Shown piece by piece: positions 34,470-49,101 of a DNA stretch of 64,000 nt. Under the pieces are notes generated by a model. It worked only from the letters and a program-made list of their open reading frames with translations. It was not told where the DNA came from and made no database searches. This DNA is from Macropodus opercularis (lineage: Eukaryota; Chordata; Actinopteri; Anabantiformes; Osphronemidae), in NCBI GenBank assembly GCA_030770545.1, contig CM061098.1, positions 8,873,501 to 8,937,500 on the forward strand, written 5' to 3'. A program made the position numbers and the translations under genes. Numbering within the stretch: the stretch's first letter is position 1; the number at the start of each line of letters is the position of its first letter.

Positions 34470-37400
34470 CGCCACACCGACGCTCAACCACCGCGGCTTC
34501 CTCCCCGACCACAACTATGTGACTGAAGGTAAGACTATGACACAGGAGGCTGTTTGGTTTGTATGCTTGTCGTGTGTGCATGTGTTTATCTGTGTGCTAT
34601 ACTTTTAGTGTGGGCAAGTGTGTGTGTGCTTGCTGGTCAGACAAAACAAGCTTAGGATGGCTTCTTAATCTTCTCTGAGATCTGTGTGAATCAGACAGAG
34701 AAGAACTCGAACTAGAGAGCAAAACTCTTCCCTACAAGATTAGCAAGCATAGCAAGTTTTAATCTCCTCCTCTCATCCGTCCTCTGATAATCTCTTTTCT
34801 AAATTCTGTTGAGCCTTGCACCCTTTCATTGCTGTGTTTCCTTCGTGCTTTTGTAACTTTCGTACCTCGTGTCAGCTAATGTGTTACGCTGCAGAGAACT
34901 GATCTGGTGTTGTCCGAATGCGTGTCTCCGTGTCAGAGACTGGGGAGAATTGGCATTTTTTACTCAAATAGTAGAAATGTCCTGACAGAACAAGCTGGAA
35001 ATTGTGATTCTTTTTGTGCTCACCTCTCTGCATGTCATTTCTCACATCCTAATGATGTCAAACATACTCTGTGCCTACTTCAGTATACAAAGGGCAGGTG
35101 TCAAACTGAATCTGTACATGTCTTGACAGATTGGGGGATTATAAAAGGTTCAGCAGCAGTTTGCTGCATTCCTCTGTTTTGTTTTCATAAAACAGATGGA
35201 TTAGAATCCTGGATAGCCCCAATCGTCTTCTAATCTCACTTAGCCTGTCTGCCCTCGATCTCTTTCGTACTCTGTGCTCATTATTCTCGATGCCTTTTAG
35301 ACCAGAATGCTGCATTACCGTTTTGGGGGTCATGAACATGTTGCTAGCTCTTTTGTGATCCTCATATCACTGCAAGAATTATTCTTCCTGTGCCTGTGCT
35401 ATGATATAATTTTTTTTCCACACAGAAGGACATGGTGTAGTACTGCTAGTTGCTTGTGTAAATGCGTTTTGTGTACATTCAACTTAATGAAGATAGATTA
35501 TCTGTGTGAGTGTAGTTTGAAAAATTGTGTCATTTTTACACAAGCAGTGTTTTTAGGAGCAAAATTCATTTTCATTTCATTTTGGATTATTAAATTATTT
35601 TAATGAGTGAAGGGCAGAAAATCAGTCTTTACATCCAGCAGTGACGATCCTTTATTGCCATAGCAACAGTCAGTGATAATAAACATGCTGCTTTTCATGC
35701 TTGGCCAATATGATTGACACATCATCTCCACCCACCAATAATGGCAGTATTAATTATTCCACAGATCTCAGGCACAGACATTATTCAGAGTAAATTATTG
35801 ATGAGTTCACACCAAGGTGGACATGCCCTATTGGTGTGAAAAGCATGTGCAACACATGTACAACCTCAAAACTGATAGTTAACGATAAAATACTAGTTTT
35901 GATCCAAAATCTATTTCACCAAAATTACAACTAAGGCCATTTTCGTCACAAATCATTTCACCAAGGTCCTCCACCTTTTCTCTCTGTGCACCCCCATCCC
36001 CTGTTGTCCTCCACATTTCCATCCCCCCACTGCTGCATCCCCCCTCCTTTTCATCACTGGTCCTCTAATGTAACTCACAGCATTGCCCAGTGCTCAAGTG
36101 CTACGTCTGCTAAACAATTATCCAGCGCTCCTCAGAAAGCTGCTCAAACACAGCGTGCCATGCGTTTGTGCATAAAGTATGGGGGTGGCGACGATAAAGG
36201 CGGCGATGATGATATTTTTGGTGGATGTATTTGGTGATTTCTTACGTGTGTCTTTCATTTCTGCTTCCGTTATATTCATGTGTCTTTGCGAGCATAATTT
36301 GTGTGTTGAGGTCTTTTGTGTGTGGTATATGTATGGGTGTGTCTGCAGGTGTTTGGGCAGACACAAAAAGTGTGTGTGTGTGTGTGTGCAGACTTTCCCA
36401 TGGGGATTCCCCTGGCCTTCAGAGGGGAGGGATGCTTAACCTCCCTCTGCCTTACTGCCCCCTCTCCCTTTCTCTGTCCATGTCATGTCATACTTCCTTC
36501 CTTCCCTTCCTTAGCTTTTTTTATGCCTTTGCTGCAAATGTACGTGTGCTACTAGCATTGAGTTCAAATAGGAAATATAGCATTATACAAGCATACAGTA
36601 CAAGCATATCAACAAAAGCAAAAATATGAGTTGCACATTGCAAAATACTTGTCTGATAGTTGTTTATCACTGTCACTACTAAGCACATGAGAGAGTATAG
36701 AAGGATATAGGACATACTGTCCAATTAGCTGTCTACCTCTGTTCATCCTTCATGTTTGCTAATCTTCCCACCACCCAAACATCTGAATATTTCATGTTAC
36801 ATAAACAGAGTATGATCATGAAGCGCCGGTAGATTTGATTTGTTGAGTACTCTTGGCCGAATGTGGTGATGTAGTAATAAGTCCCAACCCTTAACCCTAT
36901 ACCCCACTTGCCCGATCATCCTTTTTTACCCTCTGCCTTCCTGTTGCTCTCCTCCCTACCTTCCTTCCCTCCATCCTTGATCCTCTTGCAGGGCTGCTCC
37001 TGGCTTTAGCCTGAAGAGCTCCGCCCATCCTGTCCACCCCTCTCCACCCTGGAGTCCTCTCCCAGGATGTTGAGCCCCATCCAGGTCCTGTGCTCCGACA
37101 TCACTACCCTTTCTCTGGAGCCTGAGCCGTTTGCCTCTTACACTGAAGGTGTGTGCTCTATCCTCTTCTATCCCAAACGTCATATCCATGTCGCACAGTT
37201 GCGCCACCTGACCCTCGGTGTAATCCACAATATCTTACGTGTGTGCAAGAGTAATTTGAGTCTGAGTGTTATAAATATCTCAAACATCACTTTTTCTCTG
37301 TTTCCCTGGCTCATTCCTTTTTGTGTGTCTCTATTTTTGTACCTGCCACTTTATTTTTGTCCCAGTCTGCCAGCTTTAGTGTGGATTGTGTTGTGTGCGT

Positions 37401-40400
37401 GTGTCACTTTATTTCTCCAGTTTGACCAGACCTGTCTGCTTCACACTACTTCTGCTTCTGTTTAAATATGATAGAAAACACACACTTATGGATGTCAACA
37501 TGCACAGTTTTGTTAAACCTGTAAATACCTACACTGATTTTTATCTTATCATCTGCCAGTTGCTTTTTTGGTTTAATATCAGTTATTTATACAATATGTA
37601 AAAAATCTGGTGTGATTACCTTTTTCACCAGCTTCTCTGAAGAACATAAAAACCCCTAGAGGCAATTAAAGAAAACAAGCAAGAGCAAATAAAAAAGTAG
37701 AAAAAGAACTCGTAAATATGATGTATTTTCATCCCACCAAGAAATCTGAATTAGAATGAATCACTTTGAGTTGATTAACCTATTGATATATCAACTAATC
37801 ATTTTAGCTCCAGAAAACAGTGTATTAAAAGGACCAAAGGCTCCTGACTTTGTTTAGATTGGGTGTTTAATTCAGTCAGACAGAAAAAGCAGGATCATAC
37901 GTGTATTTTACACATACCGAAGGTGGCTAGCTATGCCATTCTAATTGTTTGTGTCTATAACCATTAGGCTCAGTCCAGCTCTGCTCCATTGTGCCGATAT
38001 GTGTTTGGAGAAATGGCAGACTCCCCGCTGTGCTGGGCTTAAATCACTCCTCTACACACATGTGTCCCGCTAACACAAACACATGCAGCCGTTTTTTCTA
38101 GATAACTCCAAAACTGCAGGACAGGGATCAATTTAACGCCTCCCTCCGGCAGTCGTTCCCCGTCTACTCCGCTGCCGCCTCTCCTTCTCTCCCTCCAACA
38201 CGTTTATTTCTCTACAGGGTAATTGCGTACAGACACTTGTGCACACGTACACAGGAAATGCGCGGCGCTTGAGCTGCAGCATACACACACATCTCCTGCT
38301 GAGTAGTGGCTTGTCCCTGCTTTTAAGGAGTGTGTGTTTTTGGCTCAGCTTTAATGGTCCATGTTTACCCAGACCTAAGATATCTATAATGGGGACCCTA
38401 GGACGTCTGCTCCCTTTTCTGTCCCAATTGTGGCTGTAACAGAAACAAGGAAATCCTCCTGCCCCCTGTCTACCCCCACCACTCTCATGTACCCCATGAA
38501 CTGCTACATGTCAGGCTGGTTGTTCAGTCTATTATTTTCTCTGATAGACTATTTTTGTTTTTTATTTTCAGAAAAGTGCAGATGAGAGTTCCCTAAAGAT
38601 CAATTTAGCATCTTAAAATAACCCAATTTCCTATATTATGGGATCAGCCATTAAAATTGTCCATTGTTTTTGTTCCGTTCTACTTATTGCAGTTATTCGA
38701 ACCATGTATGTAGTATGCAAAGATCTCAGCTCATATTCAATAGGGAAACTGCAGAAACACACAAAGAATTGACATAAATATGTCTTTTAAACGCCTGGCA
38801 GTGTTTGGGTGTTTGTATTCTATGGCTTTGTGCTTCTTTGTGTCATTGGGTTCATTCATGTTTGTGTGATGTTTTGTGTTGGTGTGCAGTGTACGTGTGG
38901 GCACATGCACTTGAAGTCACAGTGTGTTCCCCCAGATCCTGCAGTGTTGGGTGAGTCAGACAGGCCTGCTGATGCTAATGGACTGTCTGTGGAAGACAAC
39001 TAGTATAGCTAGCTTGCGATACTGTAACACATACACATGCACACTGTAAGACACTGACTTGGAGCTTGACAGACGCACATGCACACACACACACACACAC
39101 ACATTATATTAGTACACTGGCCTGAAGTGCCTCATGATCATGCTTGTACCTGTGGTGGATGGTTTTTTTTAATGAAAAATGGAGAGAGACAGGTGGGTTT
39201 AGTGTGTGACACAGAGAGAAAGAGAGAACCACACAGAAAGATGGAGGGAGGCTGAGAAGCCGAGAGATGAGAGTGTGTGCTCCATATTTTATTCAGCTGT
39301 ATTGTGTGCTGCCTGAATGGTTTTGCTTAGCTTAGCTCTTTCTCTCTGGGTGTGGAGACACTGTGTCTGGGAGTATCACGCACTCACAGTCATAGTTCAT
39401 TATTATGAGCTTTCACAACTTCCTGTTGTACCAATGTTTGTAGTTAGTAGTTCATGTTTCATATGTGTGTCTTTGTGTGACTTCAACTGTGTGTTAGATG
39501 CATTAATTACCTAAACATCCTCAGTGGACAAAACTGCAACACGATAATAATTTATTGGGCTTCTTCTTCTTGCGAGGTTGGGATTGATGAATCCTACTTC
39601 CTCCTTCACCAGGCTGCCGTATATGGCTAATCGTTACATGTACCACTGCTACTGGTTGGCTCAGCCTGTTACCATGGAAACCCCTGCTCACTGGAGAAAC
39701 CCTCCACCATCTCTTCCCCTGCAATTCTTCCCTTCACCCCCCTCTCTGTCCTTCCCATTCTTCTACCGCCGGCGTCACCATCACTAGGTTCTTGATAACA
39801 GACATCCAGGCATCAAGGTGCTCTGGGCGAGGGATCAGAGAGAATGAGAGGGAGATGAATGTGGATAGACAACCACGATAAAGAATGTGGCAATAAATTT
39901 ATGAACCTGAAATGAGAAATGACAAAACAAGTGAGAGGAGAGTGTGCGTATAAGAGCGAGAGAAAACCAAATGCACAGAAAAAAATTGTAATTGAAAAAA
40001 GTCAAGAAGAAAATCAAGCAGTCGCGCAACGAGTAGTAGAAAGATGATAGAGAATACAGCAAGCAGTAATGTGAATCATCTGAGGAGCAGGGTATCTGAG
40101 GTAGCGTTAGTGTAGAAATTGAGTAGCGATCCCTGCCTCCCCTCATCATAAACCCTCTCTCTCTGTCAAAGCTGCCACAAAATAAGCAAGGTCACTGCTT
40201 TGAATCACTCCAGCTCTAAATACATGGCCCTGTTTTTATTACCGTCAGTGCTTACAGAGACCTGCATTCCTTTCAGTCAAAATAAGCTCAGTGGACTGTT
40301 TTATGGGAGACAGCATCTGAAATTCTGAAAGTCTTAATAGTCTTAACATTTTCTACAGTATGCTACTACTTGATTATTTGATGCCGCAGTGGCTGATTTG

Positions 40401-43400
40401 AGCTTTTGCTGTATTTCCAGACAGCGACAGTGTGGTGAGGCCAAATTGCCATAATAATTGTAATAGGAAGGAAAACTATCAAACTACTTATAGTTTTTCT
40501 ATGTATATTTTATTTGAGTAAAAATTATACATATTATAATTTTATTATATACTTATAGGATATAATGCTGAACAGGATAAGTGACAAAATATAATCTCTT
40601 GTAACATCTGAAAGACATATCAGGGAATTTATGAATTATATGAATACATGTTGTTTGTAACATGTTGCTCCAGAGAATAATAATCATCACCAGTTTGTCC
40701 CTAAGTCAGCTTTTGAATTTACATGTGTCAAAACAGCAGAGAACATAACTGAACATTCAGTTCACTTCTGCCAATTAACAGATTGGACTTGTTGACTTGA
40801 TAAATGTTAGGAGACAGAATATAAAACGTGGGTGTAGAGGCGAAAAAATGGGCCCAAACAAAACGCACAATTTGACTTCATGCTTATAGCAGCAATGTCA
40901 TTTGCTGTTAGTTGGTGGGTTAGATTCAGTCTGTTAAGAGCTACTGTTAAAGAGATTTGTTTTACAAAAAAACCATCAACCTTTAGCACAAAGTGTGAGT
41001 GGAAGGAGACTATGCAGACAGAAGGAAGGGGAGGAGATAATATGCAGCGTTAAACCAGATTCAGGCATCAGATGTCACACTTGCCTGCACTTATGTGGCA
41101 CAATGGAGTGTTTTCTGTTTCAAACGCTGTGTGCTGTGATACAGGGAGGATCAGTGACAACACAGACAGTTAAAGCGAAGCGGTTAATAATGTGCTTACT
41201 CATCGTATCGCACAATTGCCACTGAGTCAGACTGTGTTGGTGTTGCAGGACACAGAGCTTGTGATGAGGATGTCGTCTTGAATATGCTAATGAATGTACT
41301 GCTTGAATAATATCAAATCACTAATTCAAAGGAACCCACAGAGTCGTGTTCACACTTTCACGCACTGTGTGCATAATTATTCCTACACATACAAACAATG
41401 CACTTGATGATAGTGGAACCGTGTCAGTGGATCTCATATTAGCACCTGTGCCTCCCGTGAAACATCTGTGAGTGTGTGTGTATGAATCAGCGGCTGCCTC
41501 TTTGGTTTTGACAGGCTAATATATACAGACTAATCCTATTACAAAGCTTACACCCGGTTGTATTGCAAATCAAATGTTGTTTTAGTCTACATATCAATTT
41601 GCATATTTTAATCCAGTTACATGTTAATGTCTTGGCTGTTGACTTGGTTCAGTAATTTAGAGTAGCATAAATGGAGTATGTACATGAATGATGATGTGTG
41701 GTCAATTAGCTAATGGCTACTCCCTCTTTCTCTACTTTCCTCTCATCTTACTTTTTTTCTCCCTCTCTCCACCTCCATCTTGGTCTTTATGTCTCTCTCT
41801 CTCTCCCTTTAGCTGATATCATCTCAACTGTTGAGTTCAACCACACAGGAGAGCTCCTGGCCACAGGGGACAAGGGCGGCCGAGTGGTCATCTTTCAGAG
41901 AGAACCCGAGGTACAGTAGGCGCGCGAACACACTGACTCTTGAACACCTACACCGGTACACACAAACGCACCGTTTTTCATTTCAGCCGTGAGAGCGGTG
42001 GTAAACGCACGCTCCTCCCTCCAGCTACACTCTGGACTGATTGATAAACAGTTGATGCCCCTGCTGTGTCAGTATATCATTTTTAGCGGTGCAGAGTCCA
42101 TGTCTGCTCTGATATTTCTGTGTGATCGAGGGGTAGGTGACTGAATCGGGCCTGCGGTGTTACATTGCACTCACTGTACACCTGAACACGTGCATCATTT
42201 TTCTCTTCACGTTCACATAGCTCATACCAACGCCTCCATTTTCTTTCCACAGAGCAAGACTGAGCCATTCTCCCAGGGAGAATACAATGTCTACAGCACC
42301 TTCCAGAGCCACGAGCCGGAGTTTGACTACCTTAAGAGTCTGGAGATTGAGGAGAAGATCAATAAGATCCGATGGTTGCCTCAGCAGAACGCCGCACACT
42401 TCCTCCTCTCCACCAATGGTGAGATACCCACAAAGACTACGACCCGTTGAAGACTGTAATCTGATCAAAATGTTGACATTTATGATGAAAGGCATGACGT
42501 TATTGTGAGGACATTACTTCTTTTCTTTGGCGAGACCCTCACACACTCACATCTGAAAGGAAGCAATTAAATGTAGAACACAAGCCAGATTGAATGATTA
42601 TGCCTTTAGCGTCATTATTTGAGCTCTCATGGGTTGGTTACCATTCATTCAGAAGTGGGTGACAGAGTGAAGGGCATGATGGCACAGCTGAAATTAAGCC
42701 CATTATTAAGCTTCTTTGGTCAGAAACAGCATTTTCCTTTGCTGAAAGAGAAGATTTGCTTTTGTAGTGTCACATTTTCATTGTGCATTAGGAAGCAAGG
42801 TCTGTCCTGGCAGGAAGGTCCCATCGTCTACATTCTGAGTTGATGGCTATAATCATTTGGCTGGAAGCCCTGTTATTGATTTGTTTAATGACTATATTAT
42901 TTATGATCAAAGGTATAAAAAATGTAAGACCTGCTTCTGCAGTCAGGAAATGCTTGCTGTTATGTTTTCAGTGCAACATAGAGATTTTTTTTGTCTGTCT
43001 GTGCTTCATGAAAATTCTATTCAGATTTCCAGAGTCTGTCTTTCAGACGTGACAGTTTGAAGTGCAGTGGATTATTATGACTTGCTGAAATTCTAAACAT
43101 TTTAATCACATCTTCCAATAACGTCAGAAGCTTATTAACAAGTGGCTTTTATTTATTTATCACATGTTCAAAATAGCTCTGATGAATCAGATTGTTTAAC
43201 AGCCCTGTCTGTTCTCTAGATAAAACTATTAAGTTGTGGAAGGTGAGTGAAAGAGACAAACGGCCAGAGGGATACAACCTAAAGGATGAGGAGGGTCGCA
43301 TCAAGGACATCTCCACCGTCACCTCTCTGCAGGTACCTGCAGTACCCAACAAGTCACACACTAAAGCAGTAAACGCAGCGTTTGTGCAACACATCTGTGC

Positions 43401-46400
43401 TGTTCGGGTTGCATGTGCGAAAATAGGTCAGTGGCACAAAGGTGCATGTGTGAATGCGTGGCTGCGTGGGGGTGGGGAAATCCTTTATTTCCAGCTGTAG
43501 AGAAAAGCAACACATCATCTGAAGCTGATGAAGATACAGCTAAATTATATTCACTTAAGATCGTAGTAATAGAAGTAATAAAATACAATCATAATATTTA
43601 ATAATGCAACTCAAATGTACATGTATTCCATCAGTACAGTAATTATTTAAATGTATCTACTATGTGTTGTGACAGTTTTTCTTTTCCCACCCAGCTGAAG
43701 GACTCACTGTACGCTGCTTTCTCCCTTTCTCTAATTCCAAGGTGCCGGTGTTGAAGCCCATGGACCTTATGGTGGAGGTGAGCCCCCGGCGAGTATTTGC
43801 CAATGCTCACACCTACCATGTCAACTCCATCTCTGTCAACTCTGACTATGAGACCTACATGTCAGCTGATGACCTGAGGATAAACCTCTGGCATCTGGAC
43901 ATCACAGACCGCAGCTTCAGTATCCTTTGTGGGTGTGCATGCATAGTGAGGAAAGCTGATGAAGAGAAGCACCTACACAGCAGCCAAGACGAGTGCACAA
44001 AAAACATATTTCAGGGAAATATTTCATAAAGCACATATCATAACTGAATACATTTGCTCATATATGCTTGTACTTGCACTACAATCAATCTGCTGCCCAC
44101 ACAAACTCCCACACTGCAAATTCCACTTTGTTGTATAAAGAAATGCATAAAGACACAACATGGGGGAGGGGAATGTTATACGTGAGGAGGGAAAATGTAG
44201 CTTAATGAATAATTCAAAAGCTGCATAAATATTTCATTGGCTTTTCTGAGTTCTAATCCAGCTCAATAGGACACAGTAGAGTCACATCCCCGACCCAGAC
44301 AGGATTTATAATATTACAATTTATCTGAATATAGAATTACTGTTTTCCAACACTGCTCCCCAGGTGCACAGTATTCATGTGGCTTTGGATTATTGCTGGT
44401 TTAAATTATTTACTTTATGTTGGTTATGTGTATATTTACATACACTCACATTTATTATATGAATAATGGGCCTCAGTGGTTTTCAGCGTGAATGAATTAA
44501 AAGACTGCGTGTCTTCCTACAGTGTGGTCGACTTCAGCAGGTAAAAAAATAAATGCACGTCCTTGGAAGCTGACTCCTCATAGTTTTCCTGAGCGATGCT
44601 TTCTCTCAGACATTGTGGACATCAAACCAGTCAACATGGAGGACCTGACAGAGGTGATCACAGCGGCTGAGTTTCACCCCCACCACTGTAACTTGTTTGT
44701 CTACAGCAGCAGCAAAGGCACCCTGCGCCTCTGTGACATGAGAGAAGCAGCGCTGTGTGACAAACACGCCAAATGTGAGTAAACCTGCTGACGGAACAGA
44801 GACATAACAGCTGTTTGGGTCTTTTTTTTTTCTCGCATAGAACATCATTGATTCTCAATTCACCTGTTCTTATGTCTTAGATTTATTGGTTTCAGAAATT
44901 CAGTTTCTTTTTTATGTCTATTGAATCTTCTGGCTCCCGACATGGTTTATTGCTCTTACTAATAGGAATCAGCTGTGAAGTAAACACTGCGTTTCTGTTT
45001 AGGGGAGCACAAACATTCAGTGAGAAGTATTTGGAACGTTATTTGGATGTTCCTGTCTGTGTTTTGTTATATTAAGAAATTCAATAAATAGAATTTGGAG
45101 TTATGTAAACACAGAAGCATTTAGACAACAGAAACATAAACACCTTCTCAGATTTCTATATATATATAAGGTAAACACATGCAAACCATTATTGACCCAA
45201 ACGAGTCACCCTCTTTCTTTCTGTCACTCCAGTGTTTGAGGAGCCTGAGGACCCCAGTGCTCGCTCCTTCTTCTCCGAGATCATCTCCTCCGTGTCAGAT
45301 GTCAAGTTCAGCCACAGTGGTCGCTACCTGCTCACCAGAGACTACTTGACTGCCAAAGTCTGGGACCTTAACATGGAGAGCAAACCCCTGGAAACATACC
45401 AGGTATGAGCTGATCATCTAATAAAAACATGAGGCAATATTTCAATACAGAAATTCTGAATTATGTGTTTTAAACCAGTCTTACACAACGTTATTGCATT
45501 ATCAGATGACATTCATCTGTGTTTGCTGATATTCCAATAAGTCATGACACAGATCATAGACAAAATGCTGAAGTTGTGATTGTACTATATCATTGGTGGC
45601 TCTATTAGTGCTACATTATTATGGGTTGACATATTACATCTTAGCTCAGCCGATACATACGGCTTATATGTGTCATGCGTACTTGGACCATTTTTCCCAG
45701 TTTTTAACACAACAGCATTTGTTGTTTATACAAAACTGCTACTGCTTGACTAACTGTAAAGGAGCAACGTCATCCTGGACATTTGCTGATCGTATTTGTT
45801 TCCAAAACCTTTTAAGGATAATTGGATGAAGCCACAAAATGCACTTTTCATCAGAGCAGAATCTCCAGAAACGGTCACGGTGGTTTTTAACTTCCACACA
45901 CAACACTAAGGACCAAGTTGGTTGATGGAAAAAGAGTTCCATGCTATTTTTCACACACATCCACTCACTTTGTCTCCAGAAGAGTGTGTTCAACAGCCTG
46001 TGTTTAGACATATATGTCCACTAGAAGCACTCAGTATTCCAGTGCCATGGGTGTCTCTGCCCAGTGTGTAAGAACCTATGAGGCCGTCGGCAGTGGGAGG
46101 CGAAGACGCACTATCGCTATTTATAGGCTGCCGAGCCTCCGCTCATAAAGTGAAGCGAGAAGGAGGGAAACCTCACACAGCGTCCGACACCTAGATCTGC
46201 AATGCAGCACAGGGAGGGAGGCAGAGAGAGGGCAGGGGGGGAGAAGAGGGTGAGGGCTTGAGGGTAGGATAGAGATGGCGTGATGAGAAAAGGAGAGAAT
46301 GATGACAGTGAGAGAGGAAAGGAGGAGGATCACTGGGCAGAATGAGCATTTCAGGGCTAAACTCTTATTTTGGTAAATGTACACTCTTATTCCTTCTTTA

Positions 46401-47506
46401 TTGTGAAACGTTTGCACAAACCCATGTGGGATGAAGCACTGTACTCTGAATCAGAGATCACGGGAATGGAAAACACTACAGTATATAGTCCACTCCAGCT
46501 GACACTGTATCATTTCAGTCTGAGAAAAACCAAAACGTTGCTGGGTTTGATGTACAACCGTGAGCCGACCTCAGCTTGACCGTTATTGATTACAAAGCGA
46601 CTGTTGACTGCTGACTTTATGCAGAATGTGAAAACAGGGCTTAATGCAGAACGCCATGGCTGGAAGAAGGTGTAGATTTCCACCCCTTGCATCACCGAGC
46701 AGACACTGTGCTGACACAGGCAGGTTGGATGAAAGCACAGGGGATCAGAGTTATTAGTCAGAGAATACACGTGTGTGTGTGTGGTATCATGCCCTTGGTG
46801 ATCCATAAAGCTGTTGAAATTGAAATGCACTGCCGGACCATGCAGTGCTGAGGGCTGGTGTTGTGCCTTAGCCTGTTCCTTTGTTCAAGTTTACAAACAG
46901 TCAAGTGCTGGAAGTTATACTCATATCATATTTCTGTGCATGTTTGTTCCTCCAGGTTCATGATTACCTCCGCAGCAAGTTGTGTTCTCTCTATGAAAAC
47001 GACTGCATCTTTGACAAGTTCGAGTGTGCCTGGAACGGCTCGGACAGGTATTGTTGTGTATTGTGTGTGTGTGTGTGTGTTTCTGCGTTTTTACTGCACT
47101 AGACCCAAGTGAGAGCATGTGAAACGGTTCTTAGTGGGTAAAGGTGTTTGTGCAGTTTAACTGGAAAAATAGTCCAGACAGTGTCTAACTGGCTCCAACT
47201 CCTCTGTCCAGTGTGATCATGACCGGAGCCTACAACAACTTCTTTCGCATGTTTGACCGGAACACCAAACGCGACGTGACCCTGGAGGCGTCAAGAGAGA
47301 GCAGCAAGCCTCGAGCTGTCCTGAAGCCACGGAGGGTCTGTGCAGCTGGAGGAAAGCGCCGGAAAGACGACATCAGCGTGGACAGCCTGGACTTCACCAA
47401 GAAGATACTCCATACAGCCTGGCACCCGAATGAGAACATCATCGCCATCGCTGCCACCAACAACCTGTACATCTTCCAGGACAAACTCAACTCTGAAATG
47501 CATTAA
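34453..47506 (+). CDS. ppp2r2c: PP2A regulatory subunit B55 gamma
   Basis: Nine coding exons: 34453-34528, 41813-41910, 42253-42418, 43220-43332, 43742-43919, 44610-44774, 45233-45402, 46956-47047 and 47212-47506. They total 1353 nt, or 450 aa. B55 subunits hold the PP2A core on substrates through a seven-blade WD40 propeller. Recognition is clear: MGEDTD at the N-terminus, DIISTVEFNHTGELLATGDK, FQSHEPEFDYLKSLEIEEKI, VPVLKPMDLMVEVSPRR, FHPHHCNLFVYSSSKG, SFFSEIISSVSDVKFSHSGR and the end SLDFTKKILHTAWHP. MGEDTD favours the gamma paralogue over alpha, beta or delta. Intron 1 is 7.3 kb and contains an alternative first exon. The gene is tail-to-tail with wfs1, as in human 4p16. Residue 3' UTR runs to an AATAAA at 49096. 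Confidence 0.96.
36370..36388. repeat. (TG)n microsatellite
   Basis: Nine to ten TG units in ppp2r2c intron 1. Confidence 0.8.
37067..37148 (+). CDS. ppp2r2c: alternative first coding exon of ppp2r2c
   Basis: ATG 37067 opens 27 codons (MLSPIQVLCSDITTLSLEPE, then PFASYTE) plus one base, and is followed by a GTGTGT donor. It ends in the same phase (1) and with the same Tyr-(x)-Thr-Glu ending as the main first exon, so splicing to exon 2 restores ADIISTVEF and gives 452 aa. A TCTTGCAG acceptor-like site at about 36990 could supply its 5' UTR. Paralogous B55 genes are known to use several N-termini that steer location and substrate choice. Phase agreement and the YTE ending make chance unlikely, but no transcript is at hand. 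Confidence 0.6.
39081..39103. repeat. (CA)n microsatellite
   Basis: About eleven CA units in ppp2r2c intron 1. Confidence 0.8.
47062..47080. repeat. (TG)n microsatellite
   Basis: Nine TG units just after the exon 8 donor of ppp2r2c. Confidence 0.75.
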
Positions 47507-49101
47507 TGAAGAGATGTCAGAGGTGGATACAAACCAGTTTACAACATACAGCTATGCCAGAATGTACACATTTACAGACTGACAGGCATGACACGCATCC
47601 ACACGCATCCACACATCTGCTCTGACACACTTCCTCTGGCCTCCTAAGACTGAAAGGACCTACACAGGGCTAGAACAGACACGGGCTGGAAGACTGGATG
47701 GATGATGGAGTATGGATTGCAAACTTGTCCGAACTGTGGATTTCTTGATTGTTAACCTCTGGATTGTGCTTGATGGTGTGTTGATTGCTACAGCTCTGAA
47801 CTTCCTTCAGACTAGAGAGACGTTTACATGTGTGTCTATTTTTATTTACTTTTTTGCTTTCTCCACCTCCTCCTCTTCTCTTCTCCTCTTCTCTGTATTT
47901 GTGTGCTCGAGCAAAGCCTATTCTTATCCCCTGCCCACTGTTTTGTGTAACAAAAACCCTTCATGGATGTCTACCAGCGGCACGGATGAAAAATGGGGCA
48001 TTTATGTAACTGGTTTGTTTGATTTCAGATCCGCTATCCCGCATTTGTTTTTGTAACTTCTTGTTAAATGATGTTAAGATGGTAAATACGATGACATGGT
48101 AAATTTAAAGTCAGTGTGATGTGCTAGAATGAACTCTGGACCCTCTCTTAACGTAAGGAGTTCACCTGAAATGTGTTGAGCAAGGTAAAATTTTCAGTCC
48201 TGCAGATAGAAGCAAAAGTTAATAAATTATGGCCTAAACTAAGGACACACTCTTATGTGCTTCACACAGTGTGTTATAGACGTTGATGTATTTTCTACTT
48301 CAACTTCTCCGATTGTTTGTTCGGCTTCTGGTCTGGGGCTGCGTCGCGAGCTACTCCGTCGTTAAATACAACTCAAAAAACTTTAAATTAATCAAAATAA
48401 TTTTAACAATCCACAAAAATATGCTGCATGCCCAACTGATTTAGCCTAGATGTTTATAAATTGACTGACTGACTGACTTGGCTGCCTTCTTAACCACTTA
48501 CACCCAGCTGTACAAAGGCTTCAGGGGCCTCGGGGCCCCACGCAGCACGAGTAACCATAGATGAGCGAGCTCTTCTACCTTTATTTGTGTCTTCGGATGC
48601 TGAAGCATGTTTACCAGTGTTCGGCTCATGCACTCATATGTACATTTTGAATGAAGCTGTTCAGGAATCAGTTTCATTTCGACTGAAACTGAGAACCAAG
48701 AATGGGGAATGTTCCTGACTAATGTCGTGCTCTAAAAGAAAAAACAAAGGGCCTAAACGGTGTCTGTATATATCAACTTTGTTTTGACATGTATGAGGTT
48801 TTGTTCTTTTAACATCCACAAACACTGCAGACCTGATCATCTGTGTTGATGATTGCCTCCAAAGCTACAGCAGAGAGATGGTACTTTTGTCTCTTGAGCC
48901 TTCCTCACCGACTACTTTGCTCGTGCAGAAGCCTTTATTTTTAGAGAACAATTTATCATTTTATTTGGAAACATCTGTTAGTTTTACTTCACATCCTGAC
49001 CAATCTAATGTTTTTTCACATATTTTTGTGTTAATGTACTTTGACAAAATTGTCAAATGGAATCTTATAAATAATGTTAATATGTTTTTTTTCTGAATAA
49101 A
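47507..49101 (+). other. ppp2r2c 3' UTR and poly(A) signal
   Basis: No exon is seen between the stop at 47506 and AATAAA at 49096-49101, so a 3' UTR of about 1.6 kb is likely. An opposite-strand AATAAA at 49144-49149 (TTTATT on plus), and another at 49507-49512, could end wfs1 transcripts. Confidence 0.55.

Larger units (their letters stand above)
34529..41812 (+). other. ppp2r2c intron 1
   Basis: The 7.3-kb intron holds the alternative first exon (37067-37148) and short microsatellites: (TG)n at 36370-36388 and (CA)n at 39081-39103. The rest has no supportable exon. Large first introns of neuronal genes often carry enhancers; that is an inference here. Confidence 0.6.

Noticed and set aside
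18206..39103. Short repeated CA/TG runs considered as a CRISPR-like array
   Set aside because: Simple dinucleotide microsatellites without spacers, in a vertebrate genome.
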